A stretch of 64,000 nucleotides of DNA from Rhizobiaceae bacterium. GTDB lineage: Bacteria > Pseudomonadota > Alphaproteobacteria > Rhizobiales > Rhizobiaceae. The stretch's first letter is position 1; each line of letters starts with the position of its first letter. The DNA lies in the NCBI GenBank assembly GCA_023953835.1, contig JAMLJB010000001.1:1798001-1862000 (forward strand). Reading direction: 5' to 3'. This document shows positions 37,233 through 50,116 of this stretch, one piece after another. The translations under genes and the position numbers were made by a program. The notes beneath the pieces were generated by a model. It saw nothing but the letters and a program-made list of their open reading frames with translations. It did no database searches and had not been told where the DNA came from.

Positions 37233-38114
37233 CTATCCCTTGACAGCGCCGGCCATCAGGCCGCGAACGAAATAGCGTCCGGAGACGATGTAGACGATGA
37301 GGGTGGGCAGCGCGGCGAGGATCGCGCCCGCGAAGTGGACGTTGTATTCCTTCACGCCCGTCGAGGAGTTGACGAGGTTGTTCAGCGCGACCGTGATGGG
37401 AATGGAGTTGAAGCCGGAAAACGAGGAGCCGAACAGGAAGTCGTTCCAGATATTGGTGAATTGCCAGATGACCGTGACGACGATGATCGGTCCCGAGGAC
37501 GGCAAAAGGATGCGCCGGAATATCTGGAAGAATGAAGCGCCGTCGATCTGTGCCGCGCGAATGAGTTCGGTCGGGAAGGCTTCGTAGTAATTGCGGAAGA
37601 ACAGTGTCGTGAAGCCAAGACCATATACCATGTGAATGAGGACGAGGCCGGGAATGGTGCCCGCGAGCCCAAGCAGGCCGAGGATGCGCGCGGACGGGAT
37701 CAGCACGATCTGGAATGGAATGAAGCAGGCGAGCAGCATCAGACCGAAAACGAGATTGTCGCCCTTGAAGCGCCACTTCGTAAGGACGTAGCCATTCAAC
37801 GCACCGAGGATGGTGGAGAGAGCGACCGCAGGAACCACCATGAGGATCGAATTCAAGAAGAATGGTTTCAGGCCGGTGGGCGACACGCCGATCTGCGCGG
37901 TCGACCATGCGGAGCGCCACGGGTCGAGCGTCCACTGCTGCGGCAGCGCGAGCATGTTGCCCTGCCTGATTTCATCCAGCGGCTTCAGCGAATTCGTCAG
38001 CATCACGTAGAGCGGCAGCAGGTAGTAGACTGCGAAGAGGATCAGCACCGAATAGATGATGGCGCGCGCGAAGATGCCGGTGCGCGTGGCGTTGTCCTGC
38101 GAGGGAACGCTCAT
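37233..38114 (-). CDS. Carbohydrate ABC transporter permease (MalG type)
   Basis: Permease of 293 residues from ATG 38114; the frame is open further upstream but that part is antisense-like and overlaps the first permease. Six hydrophobic segments, with the EAA motif IRAAQIDGASFFQIFRRILLP (about 192-212). It overlaps the other permease by 4 bases (ATGA), which fixes this start. Confidence 0.88.
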   Translation of the reverse strand: MSVPSQDNATRTGIFARAIIYSVLILFAVYYLLPLYVMLTNSLKPLDEIRQGNMLALPQQWTLDPWRSAWSTAQIGVSPTGLKPFFLNSILMVVPAVALSTILGALNGYVLTKWRFKGDNLVFGLMLLACFIPFQIVLIPSARILGLLGLAGTIPGLVLIHMVYGLGFTTLFFRNYYEAFPTELIRAAQIDGASFFQIFRRILLPSSGPIIVVTVIWQFTNIWNDFLFGSSFSGFNSIPITVALNNLVNSSTGVKEYNVHFAGAILAALPTLIVYIVSGRYFVRGLMAGAVKG

Positions 38115-39028
38115 TGCTTCTTCCCTCCGCCGAGTTCGGAATAGAGGTAGGGGACGATGATCGCGAAGATCATCATCATCATGATCATGGCGGACGACGC
38201 GCCCATGCCCATCTCGTTGCGTCCGAAGGTGAATTTCTGCATGAACAGGGCGGGCGTCCATGTGGCCGTGCCCGGGCCGCCATCGGTCATGGCGACGACG
38301 AGGTCGTAGGACTTGATGGCGAGGTGGGCCAGCACCACGAAGGCCGACAGGAAAACCGGGCGCATCAGCGGGATGATGATGCGGCGATAGATAGTGACGG
38401 TCGATGCGCCGTCGATCTGCGCGGCCTTGATCACTTCATTGTCCACCCCGCGCAAACCGGCGAGGAACATCGCCATGACAAATCCTGACGATTGCCAGAT
38501 GGCGGCGATGACGATGGTGTAGATCGCCATCTTGCCGTCCTTGATCCAGCGGAAGGAAAAGCTCTCCCACCCCCATTGGTGCATAACGTGCTCAAGCCCG
38601 ATGCCCGGATCGAGAAACCATTTCCAGGCGACGCCGGTGACGATGAACGATAGCGCCATGGGGTAGAGGTAGATCGGGCGCAGCACGCCCTCGCCGCGAA
38701 TCTTCTGGTCCAGCAGGATGGCGAGGCCGAGGCCGAGCACGCTGCAGATGACGATGTACAGGATCGAGAAGATGGCGAGGTTCTTCAGCGCGGTGATCCA
38801 GTTCGGGTGGTTGAACAGCCGCACATAATTGCCGAAGCCGACCCAGGTCGAAAAATCGGGAAGCAGCTTCGATCCGGTGAAGGAGAGCACCGCCGTGAAC
38901 AGGATGAAGCCGTAGACGAACAGCAAAATCAGGGCAAAGCTCGGCGCCAGAACCAGCTTCGGAAGCCAGTCCTGCAATGTGGCGCGCGGATTGCTTGCCG
39001 CCGCCTGCGCGGTAGTCGTCATTGCCAT
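38111..39028 (-). CDS. Carbohydrate ABC transporter permease (MalF type)
   Basis: Permease of 305 residues with six membrane segments and the EAA motif VIKAAQIDGASTVTIYRRIIIP (about 199-220). An initial alanine/threonine-rich tail precedes the first membrane segment (about 29-50). Purine-rich GGGAGG precedes ATG 39028. Partner of the permease at 37233-38114; the binding-protein gene is 270 bases upstream, separated by a large inverted repeat. Confidence 0.88.
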   Translation of the reverse strand: MAMTTTAQAAASNPRATLQDWLPKLVLAPSFALILLFVYGFILFTAVLSFTGSKLLPDFSTWVGFGNYVRLFNHPNWITALKNLAIFSILYIVICSVLGLGLAILLDQKIRGEGVLRPIYLYPMALSFIVTGVAWKWFLDPGIGLEHVMHQWGWESFSFRWIKDGKMAIYTIVIAAIWQSSGFVMAMFLAGLRGVDNEVIKAAQIDGASTVTIYRRIIIPLMRPVFLSAFVVLAHLAIKSYDLVVAMTDGGPGTATWTPALFMQKFTFGRNEMGMGASSAMIMMMMIFAIIVPYLYSELGGGKKQ

Positions 39029-39093
39029 GCGTGTCCCTCCCAGTCTTCGAGAGCAATCGTTTCGGCGGCGGTGAGTTTGCCGCGTAAGTGCTG

Positions 39094-39247
39094 CCCCTCA
39101 TCCGCCTGCCGGCACCTTCTCCCACAAGGGGAGAAGGCGGATGTGATATGCTCCGGCATCAATCGCCAACGTTGCGCAGTCGGCGAGGCATTGCGGAAGT
39201 TTGCCTTCTCCCCTTGTGGGAGAAGGTGCCGGCAGGCGGATGAGGGG
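39094..39247. repeat. 45-bp perfect inverted repeat element
   Basis: Bases 39094-39138 and 39203-39247 are exact reverse complements of each other over 45 bases, with a 64-base spacer. Each arm itself contains a small hairpin (CCTTCTCC..GGAGAAGG). It lies between a binding-protein gene and its permease gene. Parts of the arm recur at 58348-58393 and 4587-4602. It resembles the RIME-like intergenic palindromic elements of rhizobia; that family name is not verified here. Confidence 0.85.
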
Positions 39248-39254
39248 TGTCCTG

Positions 39255-39289
39255 CAGCCCGAACCCGACCCTGGCCAGGTTCAGGCTGC
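39255..39289 (-). terminator. Hairpin directly after the binding-protein gene
   Basis: On the minus strand, GCAGCCTGAACC (39289-39278) pairs with GGTTCGGGCTGC (39266-39255), 12 bp with one G-U wobble and an 11-base loop, starting 10 bases after the stop at 39299. It lacks a T-run. As with the smoE-smoF hairpins it could protect the binding-protein mRNA and lower permease expression. Confidence 0.55.
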
Positions 39290-39298
39290 TCGGGTTAG

Positions 39299-40552
39299 TT
39301 ACCCCTTCGCGGCCGCTACGGCCTCGGCAAGTGCCGCCGCCGCGTCCTTGGAGTTCAGCTCGCCGTTGAAGTGACGCGTGATGACGTCATACATGGCGTT
39401 CTTCACCGCGGCCGGATTGGCATGGCCGTGCGCCATCGAGCCGAACAGCTTGCCGTTCTTGTCGGCTTCGGCGAGGTCGGCCATGGCCTTCTTGCCGCAA
39501 TCGTCGAAGGCGTCGTTCGGAACATCGGTGCGGGCCGGAGCCGAACCCTTGACGACATTGAACGCCGACTGGAAATCCGGGCTCTCAATGTCGGATGCCA
39601 TCAGGTCCTGCGCCTTCTTCTCGGCGTCGCCGACCTTGAACATCATGAACTGGTCGGAGTTGAAGGTGACAGCGCCCTGCGTTCCGGGAAAGCGGATGCA
39701 GACGAAATCCACGCCCGGCTTCTGGCCCGCCTTGAGGAATTCACCCTTGGCCCAGTCGCCCATGAACTGCATGCCGGCCTTGCCTTCGATGACCATTGCC
39801 GAGGCCAGATTCCAGTCGCGACCGGAGAAATCGGCATCGACATATTCCCTGAGCTTGGCCATGTGGTCGAAGGCCTCGACCATCTTGTCGCTGTTGAGCG
39901 CGGCAGGATCGAGGTCGATCATCGACTGCTTGTAGAAGTCGGTGCCGAGCGCGAGCACCACCGCGTCGAAGATGGTGGCGTCCTGCCATGCCTGGCCGCC
40001 ATGGCCGATGGGCGAAATGCCGTTGGCCTTCATCTTGTCGAGCACCGCGATCAACTCATCCCAGGATTCGGGAGCTTTGCCGCCAGCGGCGTCGAGCGCC
40101 TTCTTGTTGATCCAGATCCAGTTGGTGGAGTGGACATTGACCGGCGCGGCGATCCACTTGCCGTCATATTTCGAGAATTGCTGGAGCGCTGCCGGGATCA
40201 CGCTGTCCCAGCCTTCCTGTGTAGCGATATCCGACAGGTCGCCCACGACACCCTGCTTGGCCCAGTCGGTGATGTCGAAGCCGAGCGCCTGCACGGCAGT
40301 CGGCGGGTCGCCTGCCGTGACGCGGGCGCGCAGCGCGGTCATCGCGGCTTCACCGCCGCCGCCCGCAACCGGCATGTCCTTCCAGGTAACGCCCTGGCTT
40401 TCCAGCTTCTTCTTGAGCACGTCGAGCGCGGCAGCCTCGCCGCCTGACGTCCACCAATGCAGCACTTCCACTTCATCGGCGAATGACGGCGCGGCATAGC
40501 CCGCCGTCAGTGCGCCCGAAAGCATCGTTCCAATCAGCAGTTTGCGCAACAT
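39299..40552 (-). CDS. Carbohydrate ABC transporter substrate-binding protein
   Basis: Periplasmic solute-binding protein of 417 residues with a clear signal peptide (1-25, ending PSFA-DE). The start of the mature part, [20 protein letters not shown], resembles glucose/mannose-binding GtsA-type proteins of CUT1 transporters; that likeness is by eye. GGGAGG lies ahead of ATG 40552. First transporter gene in the minus-strand array, followed by hairpin, repeat and permeases. Substrate unknown: the enzymes around it suggest a sugar, sugar alcohol or sugar derivative. Confidence 0.88.
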   Translation of the reverse strand: MLRKLLIGTMLSGALTAGYAAPSFADEVEVLHWWTSGGEAAALDVLKKKLESQGVTWKDMPVAGGGGEAAMTALRARVTAGDPPTAVQALGFDITDWAKQGVVGDLSDIATQEGWDSVIPAALQQFSKYDGKWIAAPVNVHSTNWIWINKKALDAAGGKAPESWDELIAVLDKMKANGISPIGHGGQAWQDATIFDAVVLALGTDFYKQSMIDLDPAALNSDKMVEAFDHMAKLREYVDADFSGRDWNLASAMVIEGKAGMQFMGDWAKGEFLKAGQKPGVDFVCIRFPGTQGAVTFNSDQFMMFKVGDAEKKAQDLMASDIESPDFQSAFNVVKGSAPARTDVPNDAFDDCGKKAMADLAEADKNGKLFGSMAHGHANPAAVKNAMYDVITRHFNGELNSKDAAAALAEAVAAAKG

Positions 40553-40585
40553 GAGTACCTCCCTGAGTTGCGATTGACGCCCGGC

Positions 40586-42118
40586 TCAGCCGGGACGGTT
40601 CCCTCCACTGTCCACCCACCAGCCGGTGCGCGGACCCTTGTGAAACTGGATTGTCTTTTCCTCCGTGTAATCCTCCACCGCACGCGTGCCGAGCTCGCGT
40701 CCGATACCGGATTGCTTGAAGCCACCGAACGGCAGTTCAGGATAACCGTCCATGAATGTGTTCACCCAGACGGTTCCGGTCCTGACCCCACGTGCCACCG
40801 ACATGCAGGTGTCGATGCTGGCGCTCCAAACTCCGGCAGACAGACCATAGGGCGTATTGTTGGCGATGTGCAACGCCTCTTCAATCGTTTTAAAGGAGAG
40901 CACGGACAGCACCGGCCCGAACACTTCCTCCGATGCGATCGCCATGTCGGGGGTCACGCCCGAAACGATGGTCGGGGCGAGGTAGTCGCCCGCTTCGGAG
41001 GGCAGGGCGCCGCCGCCCAATGCCAGCGCGGCTCCGGTCTGGGCGGCGGTTTCGACATAGGCAAGCACCTTGTCCAGATGGTCGCGCGAGATGATCGCGC
41101 CGACCTTGGTGCGCTCGTCCAGCGGATCGCCGACCGGCACTTTGGCGGCAAGCGACCGCACGGCGGAGAGGAAATCGCGGGCAATCGCCTCATGGACGAT
41201 CAGGCGGCTGCCGGCGTTGCAGCACTCGCCTGCGTTGAAGAAGCCGCCGAACACGGCGGCGTCGGCCGCGGCCTCGAGATCGGCGTCGGGAAACACGATC
41301 TGGCCGTTCTTGCCGCCAAGCTCCATCGAGACTTTTTTCAGCGATTGTGATGCGGTGGCCATCGTCAACTTGCCGACGCGCGTCGATCCGGTGAAGGACA
41401 CCATCTCGACCAGCGGATGGCTGACCATCGGCGCGCCGACTTCGTTGCCGTAGCCGACCACGATGTTGACGACCCCTGCGGGCAATCCGGCTTCCATCAG
41501 GATTTCGCCGAGCACCAGCGTGGAGGCCGAGGTCATCTCGCTCGGCTTGACGACCGCCGTGCAGCCTGCGGCCAGCGCGAAGGGCAGTTTCTGGCTGACG
41601 ATCAGGAACGGAAAATTCCACGGCGTGATGATCGAGACGACGCCAACCGGCTCCCGCAGCACCACGCCCAGCATGGCGTCGCCGAGATTGGCGTAGGATT
41701 CGCCGTGCAGCGTGCGGGCAAGTGCGGCGGCATAGCGCCAGATGTCGGCTGCACCCGCGATCTCGCCGCGCGCCTGCGCAATCGGCTTGCCGGATTCCAG
41801 CGCATCGAGCCGTGCGATCTCCTCCAGCCGCGTTTCGATCAGGTCTGCGGCGCGCAGCAGGATCGCGGTGCGCTCGCCTGCCTTCATGCGTGGCCATGGA
41901 CCGTTTTCGAACGCCTTGTGGGCAGCAAGGACAGCGCGCTCGACATCCGCGCCGGACGCCAGCGCATAACGCGAGACGACAAAGCCGTGGCCCGGCGAAA
42001 CGCGCTCGACAGTCCGGCCATCGGCGGCATCGACGAACGCGCCGTCGATCAGGAGCTTGTAGCCACGCGGGGCGGATTTCGCTTCGGATGGCTGTGGAAT
42101 GGAGAGGGGAGCATTCAT
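40586..42118 (-). CDS. Aldehyde dehydrogenase (NAD(P)-dependent)
   Basis: ALDH-superfamily enzyme of 510 residues. Cofactor motif FTGSTRVGK (about 242-250), ELGGKN (about 264-269), catalytic cysteine region FFNAGECCNAGSR (about 297-309) and EEVFGPVLSVL (about 400-410) are intact. Length and motifs fit betaine-aldehyde- and gamma-aminobutyraldehyde-type members. It would oxidise the aldehyde made by the GMC enzymes and feed the CoA-transferase. It is 9 bases downstream of the enoyl-CoA hydratase gene. Confidence 0.9.
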   Translation of the reverse strand: MNAPLSIPQPSEAKSAPRGYKLLIDGAFVDAADGRTVERVSPGHGFVVSRYALASGADVERAVLAAHKAFENGPWPRMKAGERTAILLRAADLIETRLEEIARLDALESGKPIAQARGEIAGAADIWRYAAALARTLHGESYANLGDAMLGVVLREPVGVVSIITPWNFPFLIVSQKLPFALAAGCTAVVKPSEMTSASTLVLGEILMEAGLPAGVVNIVVGYGNEVGAPMVSHPLVEMVSFTGSTRVGKLTMATASQSLKKVSMELGGKNGQIVFPDADLEAAADAAVFGGFFNAGECCNAGSRLIVHEAIARDFLSAVRSLAAKVPVGDPLDERTKVGAIISRDHLDKVLAYVETAAQTGAALALGGGALPSEAGDYLAPTIVSGVTPDMAIASEEVFGPVLSVLSFKTIEEALHIANNTPYGLSAGVWSASIDTCMSVARGVRTGTVWVNTFMDGYPELPFGGFKQSGIGRELGTRAVEDYTEEKTIQFHKGPRTGWWVDSGGNRPG

Positions 42119-42127
42119 GGCAATGTC

Positions 42128-42893
42128 CTAACCGCGCTCGAACAGGGCGGCGCGTTTTTCCCTGAAGGCGGCAACGCCGGCCTTGAGGTCGCCGGTCAGC
42201 GCGATGAACCCGCTGGCCAGCGCTTCTGCGGCGTGGGATGTTTCCTCGCCTTCGGCAATGCCGATCATCAGCTTGGCGGCCTCGGTGGCAAGCGGGCCGC
42301 GCGCGGCAATGCGTGTCGCCCAAGCCGTGGCTTCCTCGCGTGCGGCGCCCGTGGCGACAAGCTTGTCCACCAGCCCGAGCTTCAATGCCTCGTCGGCAAG
42401 GAAGATTTCGCCACCCAGCGCCATGCGCCGCACGGTCTGCGCGCCGAAGCGGCGCACCGCGCGCTGCGTCCCGGACCAGCCGGGCACGACCCCGATGGAG
42501 GTTTCCGGCAGGCCGATCTTGACGTGTGCTTCGGCAACACGGAAATCCGCGCAGGCGGCAAGTTCCAGTCCGCCGCCCAGCGCATGGCCCGTTAGCACGG
42601 CAATCACCGGCTGGCGCAACCGGGCGAGTCGGTCGAACACGCGGTGGCCATGGCGAACCCACTTGACCTGGAAGTCGGCGGCGGAAAGTTGAGACCACGC
42701 CTCGACATCGCCGCCCGCGCAAAAGCCCTTGCCTTCGCCGCACAGGAGCACCGCGCGGACGTCCGGAGCAGCCTCCGCCGCATCGAGCGCCGTGCCGAGC
42801 GCGTCGAGCATCGGAATGTCGAGCGCGTTGAATTTTTCAGCTCGCCTCAGCGTGATCGTACCGACAGGCCCGTCCTGCTCGAAGCTGACGAGT

Positions 42894-42901
<8 letters not shown>
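42128..42901 (-). CDS. Enoyl-CoA hydratase/isomerase family protein
   Basis: Crotonase-fold protein of 257 residues, the usual length. Oxyanion-hole and active-site segments read AVLTGHALGGGLELAACADFRVA (about 96-118) and LPETSIGVVPGWSGTQRAVRR (about 127-147); both glutamates of hydratases are present (GGGLEL and LPE). ATG 42901 is fixed by an 8-base overlap with the CoA-transferase gene. It should act on a CoA ester made by the neighbouring transferase. The true reaction (hydration, isomerisation or dehydration) is open. Confidence 0.87.
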
Positions 42902-46559
<3,658 letters not shown>

Positions 46560-46646
46560 ATTCGTCCAATCGCCGAGTCAAGAGGGTCAGATGTTTCGCG
46601 CAAAAAATGCGCGAACTGGCGGAGTTTCCTCTTCAGCAAAGGCGGC

Positions 46647-46675
46647 TTGAAATATTGGAACGTTCCTATTATAGA
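46647..46675 (+). promoter_or_regulatory. Promoter of the DUF993 gene with LacI-type operator 2 inside
   Basis: TTGAAA (-35, 46647-46652), 17-base spacer, TATAGA (-10, 46670-46675). The operator TTGGAACGTTCCTA occupies 46655-46668, within the spacer, so bound repressor would block polymerase. Operator 1 is centred 109 bases away, which would allow looping. Confidence 0.75.
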
Positions 46676-46698
46676 CGCGGAGGCTCTGGAGGAAGGCC

Positions 46699-47856
46699 AT
46701 GCAAATCAACCTGCCGCTGCACAATGGTCGCGTGGAAGCCTACCGGCTTTCCGGCGCGCCGATCCATGGAACGCCGGGCGCCCGGTTCAACCGGGTGGCC
46801 TATGCCGCCGCGCATGTCGTCGCCGATCCGTTCGGCACCAACGACCCATGGTCGGTGGCCGCCGTCGATTGGGAGCGCACGATGGCGTTCCGCCACCATC
46901 TGTGGCGGCTCGGCTTTCGCATCGCCGAGGCCATGGACACCTCGCAGCGCGGCATGGGTTTCGACTGGGGCAATGCAAAGGAACTGATCCGCCGCTCCAT
47001 CGCCGAGGCGCGAGCCGTGCCGGGAGCAGACCTCGCCTCGGGCGCGGGCACCGACCAGCTTGCGCCGGAAGCGGCGCGGTCGCTGGACGATGTCGTCAAT
47101 GCCTATGAAGAGCAGTTCGGCTTCATCGAGGGACTGGGCGGCAGGACGATCATGATGGCGAGCCGCGCACTTGCCGCTGTCGCGCGCGGGCCGGAAGATT
47201 ATGCCAGGGTTTATGACCGGCTGCTGTCTCAGGCGTCCAACAAGGTTGTGCTGCACTGGCTGGGCGATATGTTTGATCCGGCGCTCAAGGGGTACTGGGG
47301 TACGGACGATTTCGAGCCTGCGCTGGATACTGTGGTCTCGATCATCGAGCGCCACCGGGACAAGGTCGAGGGCATCAAGATTTCGCTTCTCGAAACGGCC
47401 AAGGAAGTGGAATTGCGCAACCGCCTGCCCGATGGCGTGCTGATGTTTACCGGGGACGATTTCAACTATGCCGAGCTGATCGCCGGCGACGGCAGGCGGC
47501 ATTCCCATGCGCTGCTCGGCATTTTCGACGCCATTGCGCCGGTTGCCAATGCGGCGCTGGCAAAGCTGGCGGCAGGCGATGAGGCGGGCTTTCACGCGCT
47601 GCTCGGGCCGACCGTTCCGCTCTCGCGGAAGATATTCGAAGCGCCCACGCAGTACTACAAGGCGGGTGTGGTTTTCCTCGCCTGGCTCAATGGCCATCAG
47701 GACCATTTCCAGATGGTCGGCGGCATGCAGTCAGCACGCTCGATTATCCACTATGCCGAGATATTCCGGTTGGCCGACGAGGCTGGCCTGCTTGCCGATC
47801 CCGACAAGGCCGTGTCGCGCATGCGGGCGCTGTGCGCAACGGCCGGGGTTTTGTAG
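46699..47856 (+). CDS. DUF993 family protein (DHDPS-like TIM barrel, function unknown)
   Basis: Protein of 385 residues belonging to DUF993, distantly related to dihydrodipicolinate synthase/aldolase TIM barrels. Visible conserved parts are VAYAAAHVVADPF (about 33-45), GFDWGNAKELI, KVVLHWLGDMFDP (about 182-194) and GIKISLLE (about 225-232), whose lysine could be the Schiff-base residue by analogy with DHDPS (inference). No signal peptide. It starts 24 bases after its predicted -10, with GGAGGAAGG ahead of the ATG. Divergent from and co-regulated with the LacI array, so it probably catalyses a step of the same catabolic pathway, perhaps a retro-aldol cleavage. Confidence 0.8.
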   Translation: MQINLPLHNGRVEAYRLSGAPIHGTPGARFNRVAYAAAHVVADPFGTNDPWSVAAVDWERTMAFRHHLWRLGFRIAEAMDTSQRGMGFDWGNAKELIRRSIAEARAVPGADLASGAGTDQLAPEAARSLDDVVNAYEEQFGFIEGLGGRTIMMASRALAAVARGPEDYARVYDRLLSQASNKVVLHWLGDMFDPALKGYWGTDDFEPALDTVVSIIERHRDKVEGIKISLLETAKEVELRNRLPDGVLMFTGDDFNYAELIAGDGRRHSHALLGIFDAIAPVANAALAKLAAGDEAGFHALLGPTVPLSRKIFEAPTQYYKAGVVFLAWLNGHQDHFQMVGGMQSARSIIHYAEIFRLADEAGLLADPDKAVSRMRALCATAGVL

Positions 47857-47901
47857 ACGGGCAATTCTTGCGTTCCGCAGTTTGCCATGCGGGAGAATAT
47901 T

Positions 47902-48042
47902 CCCCCACTCCGTCGCGCTGCGCGCGCCACCTCTCCCCCAACTTCGTAGGGGAGAGGAAGGGTGCGGCGGCGATGACAGGCTCCCTTCCTCACCCCCACC
48001 TTGTGGGGGAGAGGTGGCGCGCGCAGCGCGACGGAGTGGGGG
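47902..48042. repeat. 39-bp perfect inverted repeat element
   Basis: 47902-47940 and 48004-48042 are exact reverse complements over 39 bases, with a 63-base spacer that is itself partly symmetrical (GAGGAAGGG..CCCTTCCTC). The arms contain the GC-rich core CGTCGCGCTGCGCGCGCCAC. It fills the convergent gap between the DUF993 gene and the xox cluster. It differs in sequence from the 45-bp element at 39094 but has the same size plan. Confidence 0.85.
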
Positions 48043-48089
48043 GATGATATTTCGCGCCTGGTAAACCGCAGCAGGGTGCTTTGCATCGC

Positions 48090-48671
48090 TCAGGGACTGG
48101 CGTGATAGGGCTCTTCTTCCACCAGCGGCAAACCAGCCTTTGCCCATCCGTCGGAACCGAGCGGATACCAGAGCACGGATGCGTAGCCCCATGAGACGGC
48201 GCGGCGCGCGGCATTCCACGACATCCAGCAATCGGTCATGCAATAGAAGAGGATTGGCCGCGATTTGTCGTCGCCCACCTGCGATTCGATGCCCTTGCGG
48301 AAATAGGCTTCGGTCTCCGCGTTGATGTCGCCATAACCGACATTGACCAGCCAGATGCTGCCGGGAATGCCGGAGCGCGGCTTGTCGCGCCAGACTGTTC
48401 CCGCAGGAAGATTAGCCGGCTTCGGCGCACGCGGCATCACGTCGAAGAAGACCGCGCTCTTGTCGCGCCAGAGCTTCTCCGCCTCGGCGGTGTCGACGAC
48501 GCGTGCGCCTTTCAGCGTCGCGGGCACGGGCGCGCGATATTCGTCCATGCGATAGCCGGACGGCTCCGCCACCGTATCGGCGCGAACGGGACTGCAAAGC
48601 CACGCGAGGGCGGCGACGGCGCAACACAGCAGCGCAGCGCCGCTATTCCGTGATGGGACGATTCTGCTCAT
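48090..48671 (-). CDS. PQQ-dependent catabolism-associated CXXCW-motif-type protein
   Basis: Exported protein of 193 residues with a signal peptide (about 1-31, ending VRA-DT). The C-terminal rhodanese-like half carries YCMTDCWMSWNAA (about 141-153) and WYPLGSDGWAKAGLPL, matching proteins repeatedly encoded beside PQQ alcohol dehydrogenases. Here the cysteines are spaced C-x3-C-W. Function unknown; it may handle redox or sulfur chemistry in the periplasm. Its start overlaps the xoxJ 3' end by 29 bases. Last gene of the xoxFGJ unit. Confidence 0.82.
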   Translation of the reverse strand: MSRIVPSRNSGAALLCCAVAALAWLCSPVRADTVAEPSGYRMDEYRAPVPATLKGARVVDTAEAEKLWRDKSAVFFDVMPRAPKPANLPAGTVWRDKPRSGIPGSIWLVNVGYGDINAETEAYFRKGIESQVGDDKSRPILFYCMTDCWMSWNAARRAVSWGYASVLWYPLGSDGWAKAGLPLVEEEPYHASP

Positions 48672-49506
48672 CGATGATCGGCACGCCGTAGTCGAGCATG
48701 ATCCGGTTTATCTCGGCCTGGTTTTCGCGGATCACAGTGTTGAGGGTGCGTTTCCATTCCTGATCCGAAGGACGCACGCCCATCGTGATGCGATAAATCA
48801 TGCGCGACCCGGTCTGCTCCTTGGTGAGCGGCACCAGCGCCACATCCGCATTCATCTGCCTGGCGAAATAGCCGCCCATGGGTCCCCACACCACCGCCGC
48901 GTCGATCTCGCCGGATTCGATGTCCTTGATCATCAATTCCGCCGGGGAATGCGTGAAACGGGTATCGCGCATCAGGTCGTAGACCTTGGCGGTTTTCATC
49001 AGGTTCGCCTTCGCCATGTTGGAGGCCGGCGGGGTGCTCTGAACGACGCCTATGCGCTTGCCCGCGAGCTTCGGGTCCTCGATGGTTTCCACGCCGGCAA
49101 GCGGCCCGTCCTTCTTGTACACCAGCACATAGGTGGAGCGCAGATAGGCGTTGGTGTTCTGCACCAGTTCGTCGCCCTGGGCATAGCCCATGATGATGTC
49201 GCAGCGATTGGCTCGCAGGGTGTTGCGAACGAAGCCCATGACCATCGGAAACCATGTGTAGGAGACCGACTTGCGCCCGGTCTTTTCGGCGACAAGCTCG
49301 GCAAGCCGGTTCTCGTAGCCTTCGCCCTTTTCATTGGTGAAGGGCAGATTGGCCGGGTCGGCGCACACACGCAGCACGTCGGGATCGACAAGTTCCCCGG
49401 CGGCTCCGAGACCCGCCGTCTGTGCTGCCGCGACGCCGGGCAGCAGTGTGAGCGAAAGCGCGCCGATGACGGCGCGCCGCAGCTTCAGGAGGGGTGAGGT
49501 GCGCAA
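48643..49506 (-). CDS. xoxJ: XoxJ-like periplasmic binding protein of the methanol dehydrogenase system
   Basis: Protein of 287 residues, type 3-like solute-binding fold, with signal peptide (about 1-28, ending AAA-QT). VCADPANLPFTNEKGEGYENRLAELVA (from about 47) is the signature of the quinoprotein-associated binding proteins MxaJ/XoxJ. TTG at 49506 is the only suitable start and lies just after the xoxG stop. XoxJ is thought to aid activation or assembly of XoxF rather than transport. Confidence 0.88.
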   Translation of the reverse strand: MRTSPLLKLRRAVIGALSLTLLPGVAAAQTAGLGAAGELVDPDVLRVCADPANLPFTNEKGEGYENRLAELVAEKTGRKSVSYTWFPMVMGFVRNTLRANRCDIIMGYAQGDELVQNTNAYLRSTYVLVYKKDGPLAGVETIEDPKLAGKRIGVVQSTPPASNMAKANLMKTAKVYDLMRDTRFTHSPAELMIKDIESGEIDAAVVWGPMGGYFARQMNADVALVPLTKEQTGSRMIYRITMGVRPSDQEWKRTLNTVIRENQAEINRIMLDYGVPIIDEQNRPITE

Positions 49507-49507
49507 T

Positions 49508-50026
49508 TCAACCGTCCATGCAGGCTTTTTCCTGCTCTTTTGCCGCCTGTGACTTGTCTTCCTTCTTCGGCGGGCGTCCGCGCGGGGCGTTTCCGACGGC
49601 GCGGGCGCGCAGGTAGACGTACAGATCGTCCATGTAGCAATAGACGTTCTTGTTGTCGCCGAAGGACGGCATCACGTTTTCCTTTCCGCCGCCGACATTC
49701 TTGCGGCCCTCGGCGACGATGGAGAGGAACGTGCCGTAGTCCATGGTCTTGAGAGAATTGATCAATGCGGGCGCGTAGCTGGAGCCGACGCCGTCAGGCC
49801 CATGGCAGACGTGGCAATCGGAATGGTAGCGGCGATAGCCGCTGAACGTATACCAGTCGACTGTTCCGTCGGGCTTGATGTTGAATGTGGGCGTCCCGTC
49901 CGCGTCGAAATATTTGCCGCCGTCTTCGGAAACCGCCTTCGCCTTTTCGGCGCTGTCCTGGGCATATGCGGGGGCGAGAACTGCGGCAGAGAGCGTGAGC
50001 AGCAGGAATGCTTTACCGAATGTCAT
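49508..50026 (-). CDS. xoxG: XoxG-type cytochrome c, electron acceptor of XoxF
   Basis: Periplasmic c-type cytochrome of 172 residues with signal peptide (1-22, ending AYA-QD). One haem site, CHVCH (about 70-74), and a distal methionine candidate in NVMPSFGD (about 118). The C-terminal tail is charged (RGRPPKKEDKSQ). It lies between xoxF and xoxJ, which fits the cytochrome cL-like acceptor of lanthanide methanol dehydrogenase. A long hairpin-containing gap separates it from xoxF. Confidence 0.88.
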   Translation of the reverse strand: MTFGKAFLLLTLSAAVLAPAYAQDSAEKAKAVSEDGGKYFDADGTPTFNIKPDGTVDWYTFSGYRRYHSDCHVCHGPDGVGSSYAPALINSLKTMDYGTFLSIVAEGRKNVGGGKENVMPSFGDNKNVYCYMDDLYVYLRARAVGNAPRGRPPKKEDKSQAAKEQEKACMDG

Positions 50027-50116
50027 ACGTTACGTGCCTCATACATATCGCCACGGACAAAGCTCGTCTGTCTTGATGCGGCGGTGACAGGTGCGTTGTG
50101 GGTTTCGTGGCGAAAT

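Noticed and set aside
47902..48042. CRISPR array or insertion-sequence ends
   Set aside because: Only two arms in inverted orientation, a single spacer and no transposase or target duplication; this is a palindromic intergenic element.
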